Origin: Mytilus trossulus
Lineage: Eukaryota > Mollusca > Bivalvia > Mytilida > Mytilidae
Length of the DNA: 64,000 nt
Direction: 5' to 3'
NCBI RefSeq assembly: GCF_036588685.1
Contig: NC_086375.1
Location: 52,212,955 to 52,276,954, forward strand
Under the pieces are notes generated by a model. That model was given only the letters and a program-made list of their open reading frames with translations, was not told the DNA's origin and searched no databases. Of this stretch, positions 33,150-44,700 are shown in pieces. Made by a program: the position numbers and the translations under genes. How positions within the stretch are numbered: position 1 is the stretch's first letter; every line of letters starts with the position of its first letter.

Positions 33150-33480
33150 ATACACATTGACAATGAGACAACTTTCTTTTAGACACAAAAAGGGTGTTGA
33201 ATTAATCAAGTTTAGGTCACCGTATGCCTTAAACAATGATAAAAACACACAAACCGCATGAAAGCAAGCTATAACAGGGCCCTAAATTATAAAGGTAAAA
33301 CAATTCAAACAAGAAAACTACCTGCCTATTTTATGTTCAAAACACATATGGTATAAAGCAACCAAAGACAACCATGGAATTACAAGCCTGTGACTTGGGA
33401 AATGGACTGAGTCAAAGTGTTGTCGCTGACACAAACAGTACAACAAAAGTACAAATAATAAAAAATGATGAATAAACCTT
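33150..33480 (-). repeat. Dispersed repeat family B, diverged reversed copy
   Basis: ACAATGAGACAACTTTC, AAGCAAGCTATAACAGGGCC and CAACCAAAGACAACCATGG follow the reversed family B order. It lies inside the inverted-repeat element. Confidence 0.6.
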
Positions 33481-33611
33481 AACTCGTCCTATGACAGAGC
33501 CTTTATGGTAAATTCGCGAGTTGTGCCAAAACTTGTATCATAGTTAAAATTATCCATTAAATATGATAAATATACATGTATTCGCAGTTTACTATGAAAT
33601 CCACTATCACT

Positions 33612-33780
33612 GAACTAGTATACATATTTATTAAGGGGCCAGCTAAAGGACACCACTGGATGCGGGAGTTTCTCGCTTCATTGAAGACCCATTGTGGCCT
33701 TCGGCTGTTTTCTGCTCTATGGTCGGGTTGTTGTCGCTTGGAATTTGTATGAACTTTTCATGTTTAAATGCCCCCCCCCC
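33612..33780 (+). repeat. Retroelement 3' tail fragment
   Basis: AGTATACATATTTATTAAGG, GGGGCCAGCTAAAGGACACC, ATGCGGGAGTTTCTCGC and TATGGTCGGGTTGTTGTC match the 3' part of the retroelement at 50880..51040. It is followed by a C10-T11 run. Confidence 0.65.
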
Positions 33781-34082
33781 TTTTTTTTTTTACCAAAAAA
33801 AATTCAATCCCTCTAAACCAAAATTTTAAACATAACCAAAAAGTAAACAGAAGTTTATAGTATTTATAAAACTAAGAAGTGTATAAAGTTTGATGCAGTT
33901 ATAATACTCCGTTTTTGAGATATGGCGCGACATGTTAAAAAACCCCACATTCCTGTTTCACTTACATGTTCTGTAACTCAAAAAGATTTAATTTTATTTT
34001 TACTAAAAGGTTTACAGATCATGTTAAATTTTAAGAAAATAAGATAAGCTGTCCTGAAGTTACGGTGCGACATGTTTATGGT

Positions 34083-34120
34083 GGACAGACGGATAGATAG
34101 ACGGACGGACGGACAGAATT
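34083..34120 (+). repeat. Short GACG/GATA microsatellite
   Basis: A GGACAGACGGATAGATAGAC block followed by GGACGGACGGACAG: imperfect 4-base repeats directly before the 1.5 kb repeat. Confidence 0.6.
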
Positions 34121-34164
34121 TATTTGTATATTTGTCTGCCTTATCATTTTCCTATATAACTGTT

Positions 34165-35715
34165 ATATCCCAAATTCATGTATTTAGTTTACATGTTTAA
34201 TGTTATATTTGTAATTCTCATTAGATTTTGTCAAATGTGTTGACGTGTTCTTATTATATATTTAGGTGTGACGTATAGAAAAATTTATCACCTCCTCTTT
34301 ATTAATTATATTAAATTTTGTACGTTTATTTACGTTTGAAGTTGGATTCATAACAAATTGGACATATATATATAGTACAGTAAATTGCTATTAATAAGTA
34401 TTGCAATATGCATTTTGTTTAAATGAATTATCAGTATTTAGTTCTAAATCAATCCTAATTCTATCTCATTTTTGAATGATAGTTTTTCATATGTGACGTC
34501 ATGCTGTTTCTAAATTTCATAAATTCAAATGTGGCATAACGTTTCTGCCTTTTCGCCATCGTATGTGACGTCACATTTTTTTTTAATTACGTTGACGCCT
34601 GAACTGATTCGGATGTGTGTCTATTTTGTGATAAACTTGGGTTTAGTTTTCTGTAATTAGTTAATATTTCAGTTTCATTATGTATATCGCTTTCATATTC
34701 ATTTGTTAAAATTTACTGGTTGCAATAGCATTAAGTGTTCTATATTATAAGGATGTTCTTATCCCGTGCATAAAAACAATGCCGTGTTTGTCAAAACCTT
34801 TTCAACTTTTGATCTTCAGTGCTGTACAACTTTGTACCTTTTTCACGTTCGATCTTTTATATCTAGGCGTTATGTATTCAGGTTTAGTTTTCTGTAATTT
34901 TTAATACTTCAGTTTCTTTATGTATATCTCTTTCATATTCATTTGATATAATTTACTGTTTGCAATAGCATGAATTGTTCTATATAATAAGAATGTTCTT
35001 ATCCCGGGCATAAAAACCATGCCGTATTTGGCGAAACCTTTTCAACTTTTGATCTTCAGTGCTGTACAACTTTGTACTTTTTTCACTTTCGATGTTTTAT
35101 ATCTGGGCGTCACTGGTGAGTCTTGTGTGGACAAGGCGCGTTTTTGGCGTATTGAATTTTAAACCTGATGCTTTTTGTTATCTATTAATCATGTTTTTCT
35201 TTGTCTAATATGTTCTCCTATTTATTTGTATTGTAGTCCTGTAATATTATGTTGTCATTTCAATATTATATTTAACTTTGCCATTAAAGTGCGAGGTTTG
35301 GCGTGCCATAAAACCAGGTTTAACCCACCACTTTTATTCCCCTTTAAAAGTGTCCTGTACCAAGTCAGGAAGATGGTCATTGTTATATTATTGTTCGTTT
35401 CTCTGTGTGTTGCATTTTAACGTTGAGTCGTTTGTGTTTTCTCTTATTTTTGAGATATTGAGATAAGACGTGGCACGGTACTTGTCTATCCCAAATTCAT
35501 GTATTTGGTTTTCATGTTATATTTGTTATTCTCGTGGTGTTTTGTCTGATGATTGGTCAGTTTCTGTGTGTGTTGCGTTTCGGTGTTGTGTCTTTGTTTT
35601 CCTCTTATATTTAATGCGTTTCGCTCGGTTTTGGTTTGTTACCCCGATTTTGTTTCTTGTCCATGGATTTATGAATTTTGAACAGCGGTATACTACTGTT
35701 GCCTTTATTTATATA
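34165..35715 (+). repeat. 1.5 kb repeat, copy 2 (nested)
   Basis: Nearly identical to 17287..18818, in the same orientation and with the same internal ~236-base tandem unit (about 34632..34865 and 34866..35110). Both TGACGTCA palindromes are kept (34494 and 34566). It lies entirely inside the 31807..37270 element. The high identity of the two copies suggests fairly recent activity or duplication. The plus frames at 35175..35420 and 35470..35748 match those in copy 1 and lack a recognised product. Confidence 0.8.
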
Positions 35716-36778
35716 TATTTGAAAAAAAAAATGTATAGAAATCGATAAAAAGAACTTGATATTCGGGATTTATTATGAGAAACATAATCCAACTGACATA
35801 ATCCGATTTCCCGGGTGTCCCTGTTTTCTCATTTCTTACAATATTTTAATTCGGTATACACTTTATAAGATAAGTGGCGAATCTAGATGATCCTAGATGA
35901 CGTTTATGTTGCACGCCCCGACCCCACCTTTGGTTGCCAAAACTTTATTGATTCCTGTATTTAAAGATTTTGTAACGCCAAAAATAATCAAAAAATTGTT
36001 CGACTCGCTACGCTCGGCGGTATGTAAAAGTTGTTCGAAATACGCCCACTTTGAAATAAACTGAATCCGTCTGTCCGTATATATTGTCAAAATATATTGA
36101 CCAACATCAGTGTACGATCATCATAACACAATGGCGACAGTGCAGACTCGTTTTTTTTTTAATAATGTTAACAAAATAAGTATTATTGAATTGTATCGAT
36201 GACCTGAGACTATTATACTAATTTGTACATAGCAGTATAGTGATAAATAAATTTTATTTTAATGCATGGTAGTTGTATCCCTACATTCATTTTCTATACC
36301 GATTATGCATGCATATACATTTGTCTTATTATCAACGTTTAGCCTTAAGAAGATTTATTTTTAACGATGGTAGAAAAGATTACATACATGGAATGATTAG
36401 ATTACTTATAAAGATGTCCATTCTTTTGTGCGAGAAAATCACATATCAATTGTGTGTTTCGATTTTTAAGACCGTAAACTTTAATTTCAAGTTTAAAAAT
36501 GTTCAACATATTTTCCTATAACTCATATAGAAAAAGCATATTTAGAGAGCTTTAATCTCAATATGCTGTTAAAAAATTTCGGAATGCAAATTAAAATCAA
36601 AATATTTGTGTCGGCTATCAGAGGATGAATTTGTTTATTATTTATTTGAATCTGAGACTCATATAAATAATAAGCCGCTGTCCGGTGAACGAACTTGTTT
36701 TCGAACGACCCACAAAACTAATTTTGAACGCTGAAGTTAAATTATTAATTCTTATGTAATGCGATTATGATTTTTTTT
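35716..36778. other. Interior of the inverted-repeat element, no feature seen
   Basis: AT-rich sequence without a recognised frame. GTTCGACTCGCTACGCTCGG near 36000 is a short near-palindrome. No transposase motif could be found in any frame. Confidence 0.45.
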
Positions 36779-37270
36779 ATTTGACCAAACCGGGTTATGC
36801 ATTTTGAAATCTATGACGAAACCGGGTTGTATACATTGTCGAAACCGGCCAGTTCGATTTTGACATGACCCATTTCTTTCGTTCCATACACAGAGTTTCA
36901 ATTATTGAGATGCTCATAATAACTAAATTTGCAATCTCCGTGTCAATATCTATCTTCCCGTACCTTTCTTTCCGTACAATGTGAACAATTTAACGAGAAA
37001 TTAAACAATTTCGAGGCAAGGTTCACTCAATTCGTCATTTTGACATGCATTTTGACTTATTTCTCCGTTAATTGAGAACGGTTGTAGAAAATATTGCATC
37101 TCACAATAGAAAATAGTTGTATATGTATATATATTCTTCGATATCATAAAAAGAATAAAAAAATAAGGAGAAACCTACCTTTCTTTTGTCTATTGGTGTT
37201 CCGTCATTGTGCCGGATGTTATATAGCATCGAGTCCGAGCAAATTTTGCCGGAGTGGTTTAGACACAGTG
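36779..37270 (-). repeat. Right terminal inverted repeat
   Basis: Inverted copy of 31807..32338 without the 42-base insertion. It ends GGTTTAGACACAGTG directly before AACTA. Confidence 0.85.
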
Positions 37271-37275
37271 AACTA
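37271..37275 (+). repeat. Right target-site duplication (AACTA)
   Basis: AACTA directly after the right terminus, identical to 31802..31806. A five-base match arises by chance about once in a thousand, so this alone is supportive and not conclusive. Confidence 0.65.
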
Positions 37276-37375
37276 ATATGCTGTTACTGTCAATGAGACA
37301 ATGTAATATCTGTAAAATTCCAACAAACCTTAATGACGATTTTGATACAAATATGGTCGGAAATTAATAATATAA

Positions 37376-37522
37376 CAAATATAGCCTTTGCATGAGGTCA
37401 ATACAGGATATATCGACCCAAAGAAGTATATCGACCTCGGACTTCGTCCTCAGTCAATTTACTTCTTTCAGGTCAATATATCCTTGTATCGACCTCATAC
37501 AAAGGCTATATTTGTATAGTAT
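37376..37522. mobile_element. Palindromic MITE-like element
   Basis: Arms of ~70 bases: CAAATATAGCCTTTGCATGA with GGTCAATACAGGATATATCG on the left, CGACCTCATACAAAGGCTAT on the right, meeting around CGGACTTCGTCC. It folds into an almost complete hairpin and does not code. Confidence 0.75.
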
Positions 37523-37635
37523 CTACAATCAAAGTGCGATATTTTTTTTCTACCAATCCATTTATTTATAAGATAACTTATTCAAAGCACGGTCTTCTAT
37601 AAAACCGAAAAAGGATATTTGAGAAAACAAACGGC

Positions 37636-38187
37636 CTTCATTGATACTATGATACAGTTTAGAAGTTTGGCTTACCTGTAGAAAACATATTTCAAACGGG
37701 AAAGAACATACTAATTTTATTAAGATGTTGTTTGTCGAGCACGTAAATCAAGTAAATCCCGTGTAAACTTATCGATCATCCAAATAAACTTATTTTAAAA
37801 ATTTATCAATTCAGCACAGCAATTTGACTTTTGCTTTATAGGCACTATAATATTAAGTGCGTTAAAAGTGATTTAAAATCAAAGTAAATATAATTACTTT
37901 TATATACATATGCATATGCATGGTCCTAATATCGGTTGATATCTGTATCTTGTCATTGCATAAGGTCATGTTTTTCTCCGATTGTAAATGACGGCTTCAC
38001 ACCAAATATATTGCATTTGTCTGGCGTACAAAATTTTAATTCTGGTATATAATAAGTTTACACGGGATTTACTTGATTTACGTGCTCGACAAACAACATC
38101 TTAATAAAATTAGTATGTTCTTTCCCGTTGGAAATATGTTTTCTACAGGTAAGCCAAACTTCTAAACTGTATCATAGTATCAATGAT
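37636..38187. mobile_element. Inverted-repeat element with ~135-base termini
   Basis: TCATTGATACTATGATACAG with AGTTTGGCTTACCTGTAG and AAATCAAGTAAATCCCGTG on the left have exact complements on the right (38048..38187). The ~275 bases between are AT-rich with no frame. Its left flank (GAGAAAACAAACGGCCTT) is family B sequence, so it probably inserted into a family B copy. Confidence 0.75.
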
Positions 38188-38639
38188 GGCTACAAAAGGG
38201 TTATTTCATGAAGATTGGGGAATATTGTCCCGAGTAGAATTGTATATTGCACGAGCTTGCGATAACAAAATCATGCAATAACCCTTTTATTGTATAGCAA
38301 TATAATATTCGAAAGTAAAAATTGGTTTAAACTAAGATTTTGTCATTTATGACGTCATGAATTTTAAGATTTATTGCACAAGTGCAATATTGGAATTTAT
38401 TGCACGCTAACTTTTGATTACTTTCTGTGGGAAATATTATATTGCTATGCAATAATATTAGTTATTTGTGGTAACGAAATTCCTGACATTAGGGTTTACT
38501 AGTACTAGATCTACATAGATAACGTTTCTTTAAACCAAAAACCTCACTTCAGACATGGGAATAGCAAACGAGCTGTGTAGTTGAAAGTATTACTTTGTAA
38601 AAGACACCGACACCGTCACGAGGTTTTTGGCCGTTATTG

Positions 38640-38990
38640 AATATCTGTTTCAGAGATGACAACGGATATGTTCTTAATGTCGTAACAACAATACAGTTCC
38701 CTTTCTCCAAATGTGACCAATCGAATTAAACTTATTACCGTTGTTTCTCTATGAGCAACACGACGGGTGTCATATGTGAAGCAGGATCTGCGTACAATTA
38801 AAGAGCATCAGAGATTACCCTTGGTATACGGTTGAGTTCGTGTTGCTCAGTATTTAGTTTCCTATGTTTTATTTTGTATTCTGTTGTTTATCCCGTTGTC
38901 TTACTTTTCTTTTTAGACATGGCTTTGTCAGTTTATTTTCGACTTTTTGAATGTCCTTTTAGTAAACTCGGCGTCTCAATTTTGATATCT
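38640..38990 (+). repeat. Retroelement 3' untranslated fragment
   Basis: AGCAACACGACGGGTGTCAT, GAAGCAGGATCTGCGTAC and GACATGGCTTTGTCAGTTTA resemble the non-coding tail of the retroelement whose palm is at 478..1260. The 80-codon frame from 38832 falls in it. Confidence 0.45.
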
Positions 38991-39084
38991 AAACACCATA
39001 AGATGGTACAAAAGGAAATATCACCGTCCAAAAGAGGAACATTTATATTAGGGATCGACAAATCGCGTATATAGATTTTTTATA

Positions 39085-39172
39085 TAGACCTATAATGGTT
39101 TACTTTTATAAATTATTATTTGGATGGAAAGTTGTTTCATTGGCACTCACACCACATCTTCCTATATCTTAT
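39085..39172 (+). repeat. Family B tail fragment
   Basis: GACCTATAATGGTTTACTTT, then GGATGGAAAGTTGTTTCATT, then CACCACATCTTCCTATATCT: the last ~90 bases of the family only. Confidence 0.7.
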
Positions 39173-39344
39173 AAATAAAATATCTAGATATAGAAAGGAA
39201 CAGCTTTTACCGTTTATATTTTATTTATTAAAATAAGTTTCTTTTAGTAATATCGGCAGTATATATTTAGAAAATCTAAATAATTTAACGAAAAAATATC
39301 ATTATAGAATAAGGGTAACTGGTAATCCTGGTATCTATGATGAG

Positions 39345-39830
39345 TTAAACAATTTAGACGAGTTTTTACTGAGTTTGGCTACAAAATGTTATTCATCACA
39401 GTACACTAACTTGTCTGCTATCAAATGGATACAATTGGTGCCTACAGGAATACCAACAACCTGGCGATAAACTTTATTGCCGACACGTACATATATATTA
39501 TCGAGTAGAACATTAGCAATTTAATTCATCTCATCACCCCTCCAGTAAGTATATAGATCTATGGCATATTTACATTTCTCACCAGAGAAGGCTGAAAAAG
39601 ACAAACATTTTTGCAATCAGATTTAGCAAACGAACATTTAGTTATATATATATTGATAAGATTGTGTGGAAGTGTAGTGTAAAAACAATTGTCAACAGAA
39701 TCAAAAAGACCATCAAAAGCTCGTTATTTGTCTAAGATATCTAAAGAATATTATAAGTTTATAAGAAGTGATTTGATGATTGTTAAAGATCTAGTTAAAT
39801 TCAACGAAAGAGAAGTTTAATTAAGAAGAC
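39345..39830 (-). pseudogene. Decayed reverse transcriptase fragment
   Basis: On the minus strand FYTTLPHNLIN (about 39680) is followed by VYRQVVGIPVGTNCIHLIAD and KLVYCDE (about 39480..39400). These are the finger-palm boundary and motif B region of the same broad reverse-transcriptase type as at 49.1 kb. Stops and missing bases break the frame. The part with the catalytic Asp pair is not recognisable downstream. Confidence 0.65.
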
Positions 39831-40900
39831 ATACTATAGTTTGAGATGAAACAATGTTTTATAGGTTATTGTAAATTTTAGGTAAACCATAGTAGAGACC
39901 CCAACATACTTAGGAGAGGCATTACGCTGTGATGTGGTTTTGATATTTTACTATAGGACTTGAATGTATTTCAGTTTAAAGGTATAAAAGATAATGATCA
40001 ATAAGGATTAGGATAACGATCATGCTTAAACTATGAGGCTTGCTATTTGTATTTTGCTTGGAAGGCAACCATTTGATTGTAAGTTGTTGATAGTCGTTAA
40101 ATAATAATATCTAAATCCAAGACCAATTCAAAAAGGGGAAATTTAAAAAAAATGACCAAATCAAACGTTAGATTTCACCAACCACCGAAACCAATGGTAT
40201 TCTAATGTAACAAGAGGTCCAAATGGGACTTGTTGCCTTATTTGGCATAGACTCATAACTTTTAAAATCCCCTTGCTGGAAAGACAATCAAATTTACAGG
40301 CTTTCTATATATTCACATAAACTCGCATACATCTAAGTTAACCGAAACTTTCGAATAAGAAAAATCTTAGTTCAAAGAAAGTGTGCGATCGAAGAGCTCT
40401 GATGACCCAACATTCCTAAAATTCCTTTTGAATATACCTAACAAAAGAGAAAGAGAAAGTACTCCATTGCAAACATTGTCCATTTTCTTTTTGAAAGAAG
40501 TAACATTCCAACAAACCTGTATTTGAAATATGAATATCCCAGAGATACCCTGTTAACCGATGTTTACTTGATAGAAGTTATTGGTTGCAAGGTGGGGGTA
40601 ATCTTTTTGAAAGTTTCAGCATTTTATTTGTTTTTTTCCGGTATGGTTTATACCTCTCACATATGATATCTCATATGTTCAATTTGTAGCCATTTTGTCC
40701 AACTTTCTTCGTTTATGACATTCCAGAATTTATAAACTGAAATGAGAAGATGTCACTAGTGGAGCAAGAGCAGACATCACAAAGGTGTCCGTAAAATTTT
40801 GACATCATAATAGAAAATATCTGACGTCACAACAAAAAAAAGAAATTGATGTACGACGCAGGTTCTCAGGTAAAACGGTGCAGATTTCCTAAAAGCGGTA
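39831..40900. other. Intergenic, no gene seen
   Basis: AT-rich sequence. AACAAGAGGTCCAAATGGG near 40208 resembles a short block also seen around 48.7 kb. Nothing else is supported. Confidence 0.4.
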
Positions 40901-40904
40901 ACAG

Positions 40905-41145
40905 TTATCAAAGGTACCAGGATTAAAATTTAATAGGCCAGATGCACGTTTCGTCTACATAAAACTCAACAGTGATGCTCAGACCAAAATAGTTATAAAG
41001 CCAAACAAGAACAAAGTTGAAGAGCATTGAGGACCCAAAATTCCAAAAAGTTGTGTCAAATACGGCTTAGGTAATCTATACCTGAGATAAGAAAATCTTC
41101 AAAGCAACAAACTATAAAAACTAAAACAAATAAAAATATATTTAG
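40905..41145 (+). repeat. Dispersed repeat family A, copy
   Basis: TTATCAAAGGTACCAGGATT, GCCAGATGCACGTTTCGTC, CAAAGTTGAAGAGCATTGAG and AATACGGCTTAGGTAATC in family order. It lies ~570 bases before the start of the secreted-protein gene. Confidence 0.75.
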
Positions 41146-41600
41146 GTGCCTGTTTCAAAATAAGCGACTATCCAATATGTCGGAGTGTTGTGAATATTTT
41201 TTTGTTCCCTCCTGGATTTTTTTTAAAAGTTTTTTTTTACCTAAATTTATGAATTATAATTAACGCGAATTGAACGTCGGTTAACTTAATTGTCCACTTA
41301 TAAACCTTAAAATAAATATAAAACGTTTGAATGTCTGATAGATCCCGGGTGTATTGTGTCTGCAATTTGTCTTTTCACATTGTTTGTGTTCAATCTCAAT
41401 GTTGCACCGATAGTTATGTACATTGTTAATCAGAATTAGAAAATTGTAACTTTATTTTAGCAGGTGGTGTATTCTCCTGTCAGAAAGTACATTAATCCAA
41501 GATAACGTATCGTAATAGTTCTACCGTTTTATTAAGAAATCGGGGAAAGTTTAGCTTAATAAATGACGTAATGAGAGTCCATCTATCTAAATTAGCAAAA

Positions 41601-41608
41601 CTTTATAT
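41601..41608 (+). promoter_or_regulatory. Possible TATA element of the secreted-protein gene
   Basis: TTTATATA about 107 bases before the ATG at 41715. In sequence this AT-rich such strings are frequent, so the call rests mainly on position. Confidence 0.25.
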
Positions 41609-41714
41609 ACTATAGTACATCGAATGCACATGATTCACAGGATATGTTTGTAAATCATTTTATATCCGGTGGTGTATTCGATAACGAAACAACAGGGAAA
41701 AAGAAAAGAACAGT

Positions 41715-41748
41715 ATGGCATTTATCATATTAACATTTTATTTCCTTG
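41715..41748 (+). CDS. Secreted gene, exon 1 (signal peptide)
   Basis: ATG at 41715; eleven codons plus one base; donor CCTTG|GTAAGT, phase 1. With exon 2 it forms a standard signal peptide ending near VFG|QKQC. No nearer signal exon was found before exon 2, but the 11.3 kb gap lowers confidence. Confidence 0.6.
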
Positions 41749-44700
41749 GTAAGTTTTTATACAATGTTTTAAGGTATTTCTTGATTTTTTTACAAAAGAA
41801 AAAAACTAATTGCATATTTGTTCATTAAACTTTTAGTGTTAATTTAATGTTAAAGTAATCATACTAACGATTAATAAAGAAAAGGAAGTAATAATTAAGA
41901 TCAAGATTTGATCTTCTTTTTTTCATTTATAATTTTACATTTCATATTATGAATGACTAGCAAATTGAAAATAAATACGTCATATGTGAATTCTGGAATG
42001 TAAATCATAGGATACAATGGTCTATTGCTTCACTATTTGTTGATTTTGTTCTAATATCAAGCTGTATGCGTGAAATATATAATGAAAGCCAACGGCATGG
42101 ATTGAATACTAAATTATTTTGAACTGATCTGAACGCTTATAGCGAGATACTAATTCAATATTTTTCTTTAAAAAACATTTGATAAAAAAAAATTATCCTA
42201 CTTTCTCTACTTTTTAACAAGGGTATAATTTATTTGTCCAAAAATGAATGGTTCATTAAAAACTATAAGAATAGAAATGCTGTATGACAAAGTTGTTGTA
42301 CTTGAATACCATGTAATAATTGTAATAAAAGAAATTTAAGACACGAAGCAATTCAAAGTGGTAAATATACACATAAAAAGTAAAATAAAACAAATACTCA
42401 ACTCCGACGAAAATTCAAAACAAAAAGCCCCTAATCAAAATTATATGATACAATTATAGATTCAGATTCAATATTTTATTATATAGTGTCATCACATGCA
42501 CACATCTAATAAGATGTATATGATAGCATATACAACAGTTAAACATTTGCAATGTATGCACTAATTAAAAATATATTATGACTAAATTTATGGGATTTGA
42601 ACATGTATACAGTTATCATATAAACAAATTAAATGACTGAAACTTTAGGTGTAATACCACTATTGATTTTTTTTCTCGATAAACTGACAAATTCTTCCTT
42701 TTTTTCAAATAAAGAAATCCTAGACACGAGTAACGTTTTATCATGAGTACGGGCTTTTGTAACTTTTTAACCACAAGTTTCTGAAATATTCTATAGAAAA
42801 CACAGAATAAAAAAATGATGGTCATTGAAACACCCAAGATATATTTTACTTTTATGAAATGTAAGATTAATTTACTACAACCGTCAAATTCTAAGGAATA
42901 TTTTTATTACCCTTGTTTGTACACAACCGGATATGACGTATTATCATTTGGTGGTATAACACCTTTATGTTAGTAATTGAATAATAACCTTATTTTGAAG
43001 GCGTCTATCAGTATTTTACACACGCGTGTTTGTCACACTGAAAGCAAGAAATGTGCAAGTTAAGATGGTGTTGCAATGGCGATGATCGCTACATCAAGTT
43101 CTTCAAAGCATTTATATAAAAAGAAGAAGATGTAGTATGACTGCCAATGAAACAACCCTCCAGCCAAATAACGTAGAAGTTGTCAACTCTTGATCAGATT
43201 ACGGCTTCAACAATGACCAAAACCAATACCTCATAGTAGGCTATAAAACGCCCCGAAATAAAAAAAAACATAAAACCAGTAAAAACAGTAAACCAAAAAA
43301 AAACCAAATATGATATGCAGCAACAAACGACAACCCTAAAATTACATGTTCTAGACTTGGGACAGGCGTATGCAAAATGTGGCGGGGTTAAACGTTATTG
43401 CTGGTGCAAAACCATCTACCTGCCTAATGACCTATGAAAATTGTGTAATAGTACAAAATAAGAATAAACTATAACAATCACTTGAAAATCAGATCAATAA
43501 AATAAAATAACAAATATACAAAAGTCAAGAAGTACAGGTCCTATGTTAAATTAAGTCTCCCGTTGGCGACCATCTTGGATGATGGATTGGCTACAAAGTA
43601 ACAAAACTTGGTCATCACCTCATAAGGAACATTCATGTCATGTTTGGTTTCATTCTATTCAATGGTTCTCTAGAAGAAGTCAGTTGTATGCATTTTCCAT
43701 AGGTCCTATGTAAAACAAAGTCCCCCGTTGGCGGCCATCTTGGATTATGGATTGGCTACAAAGTAACAAAACTTAGACAACACCTCATAAGGAACATTCA
43801 TGCAATGTTTGGTTTCATTCCATTCAGTGGTTCTCTACGAGAGGTCATTTGTATACATTTCCCGTACGGACCTATGTTAAACTAAGTTCCACGTTGGCGG
43901 TCAACTTGGATCATGGATCGGCTACAAAGTAACAACACGTGGTCAGCACCTCATACGGAATATTATTGCTATGTTTGGTTTCATTCCATTCAGTGGTTCT
44001 CTAAAAGGAGTCATTTGCATGCATTTCCCATAGGGTCCTATGTTAAACGAAGTCCCACGCTGGCGGCCATCTTGGAATATGGATCGGCTACAAAGTAACA
44101 ACTTTTGATCAGCACCTCATAAGGAACATTCATGCCATGTTTGGTTTCATTCCATTCAGTGTTCTTTAGAAGAAGTTCAAAATGTAAATAGTTAACGACG
44201 ACTTCGGGCCAGGTGAGCTCAAAAAGTAAGACTAGAATATCAATAAGTACATATCCAAACTCCAATGGAATAAGTTCATCTTTAAGAGTTAATGATAACA
44301 TAACTTTTTTAATGCAAAGATTTAGGTATCTAAAAATAAAAAAGAAGATGCGGTATGATTGCGAATGAGACAACTGTCCACAAGAGACCAAAATGACACA
44401 GACATTAACAACTATAGGTCAATGTACGGCCTTCAAAAGGTTGTTTGTATGTGAATGTACGTATGTGTATATTTGGATAAGGGCTATCTCATTGACACTC
44501 ACACCACATCTAAGAAATCTATAGAATTAATCAAATGATGTTTAGTTGGGTTTTAATTTATTGATTACAGAATCAATATTTATACTGTTAACATTGTATT
44601 CATATATCTGAATACATTGTTGAGTTAATAACCTGTTAGAATAGTTATTTTAAGGGATATATGAGATTACCTGGATTGCATTTAAATTTACGGGCTTGAT

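Larger units (their letters stand above)
31807..37270. mobile_element. 5.5 kb inverted-repeat DNA element with CACTGTG termini and 5-bp duplication
   Basis: Termini of ~490 bases are inverted copies: 31807..32338 (which includes a 42-base insertion) and 36779..37270. Both begin CACTGTGTCTAAACCAC from the outside and share GGCAAAATTTGCTCGGACTC, CCGGCACAATGACGGAACAC and GTACGGAAAGAAAGGTACGG. The element is flanked by AACTA on both sides. The interior contains family B debris, a retroelement tail and a whole copy of the 1.5 kb repeat; no transposase frame is visible, so it is non-autonomous. A CAC-starting terminus plus a 5-bp duplication is the pattern known for Transib/RAG-like elements, but no protein supports that here. 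A CACTA-type relative is the main alternative. Confidence 0.75.

Noticed and set aside
42616..42837. 73-codon minus frame with a hydrophobic start
   Set aside because: A single hydrophobic stretch in AT-rich intron is expected by chance, and there is no acceptor upstream in the right place.
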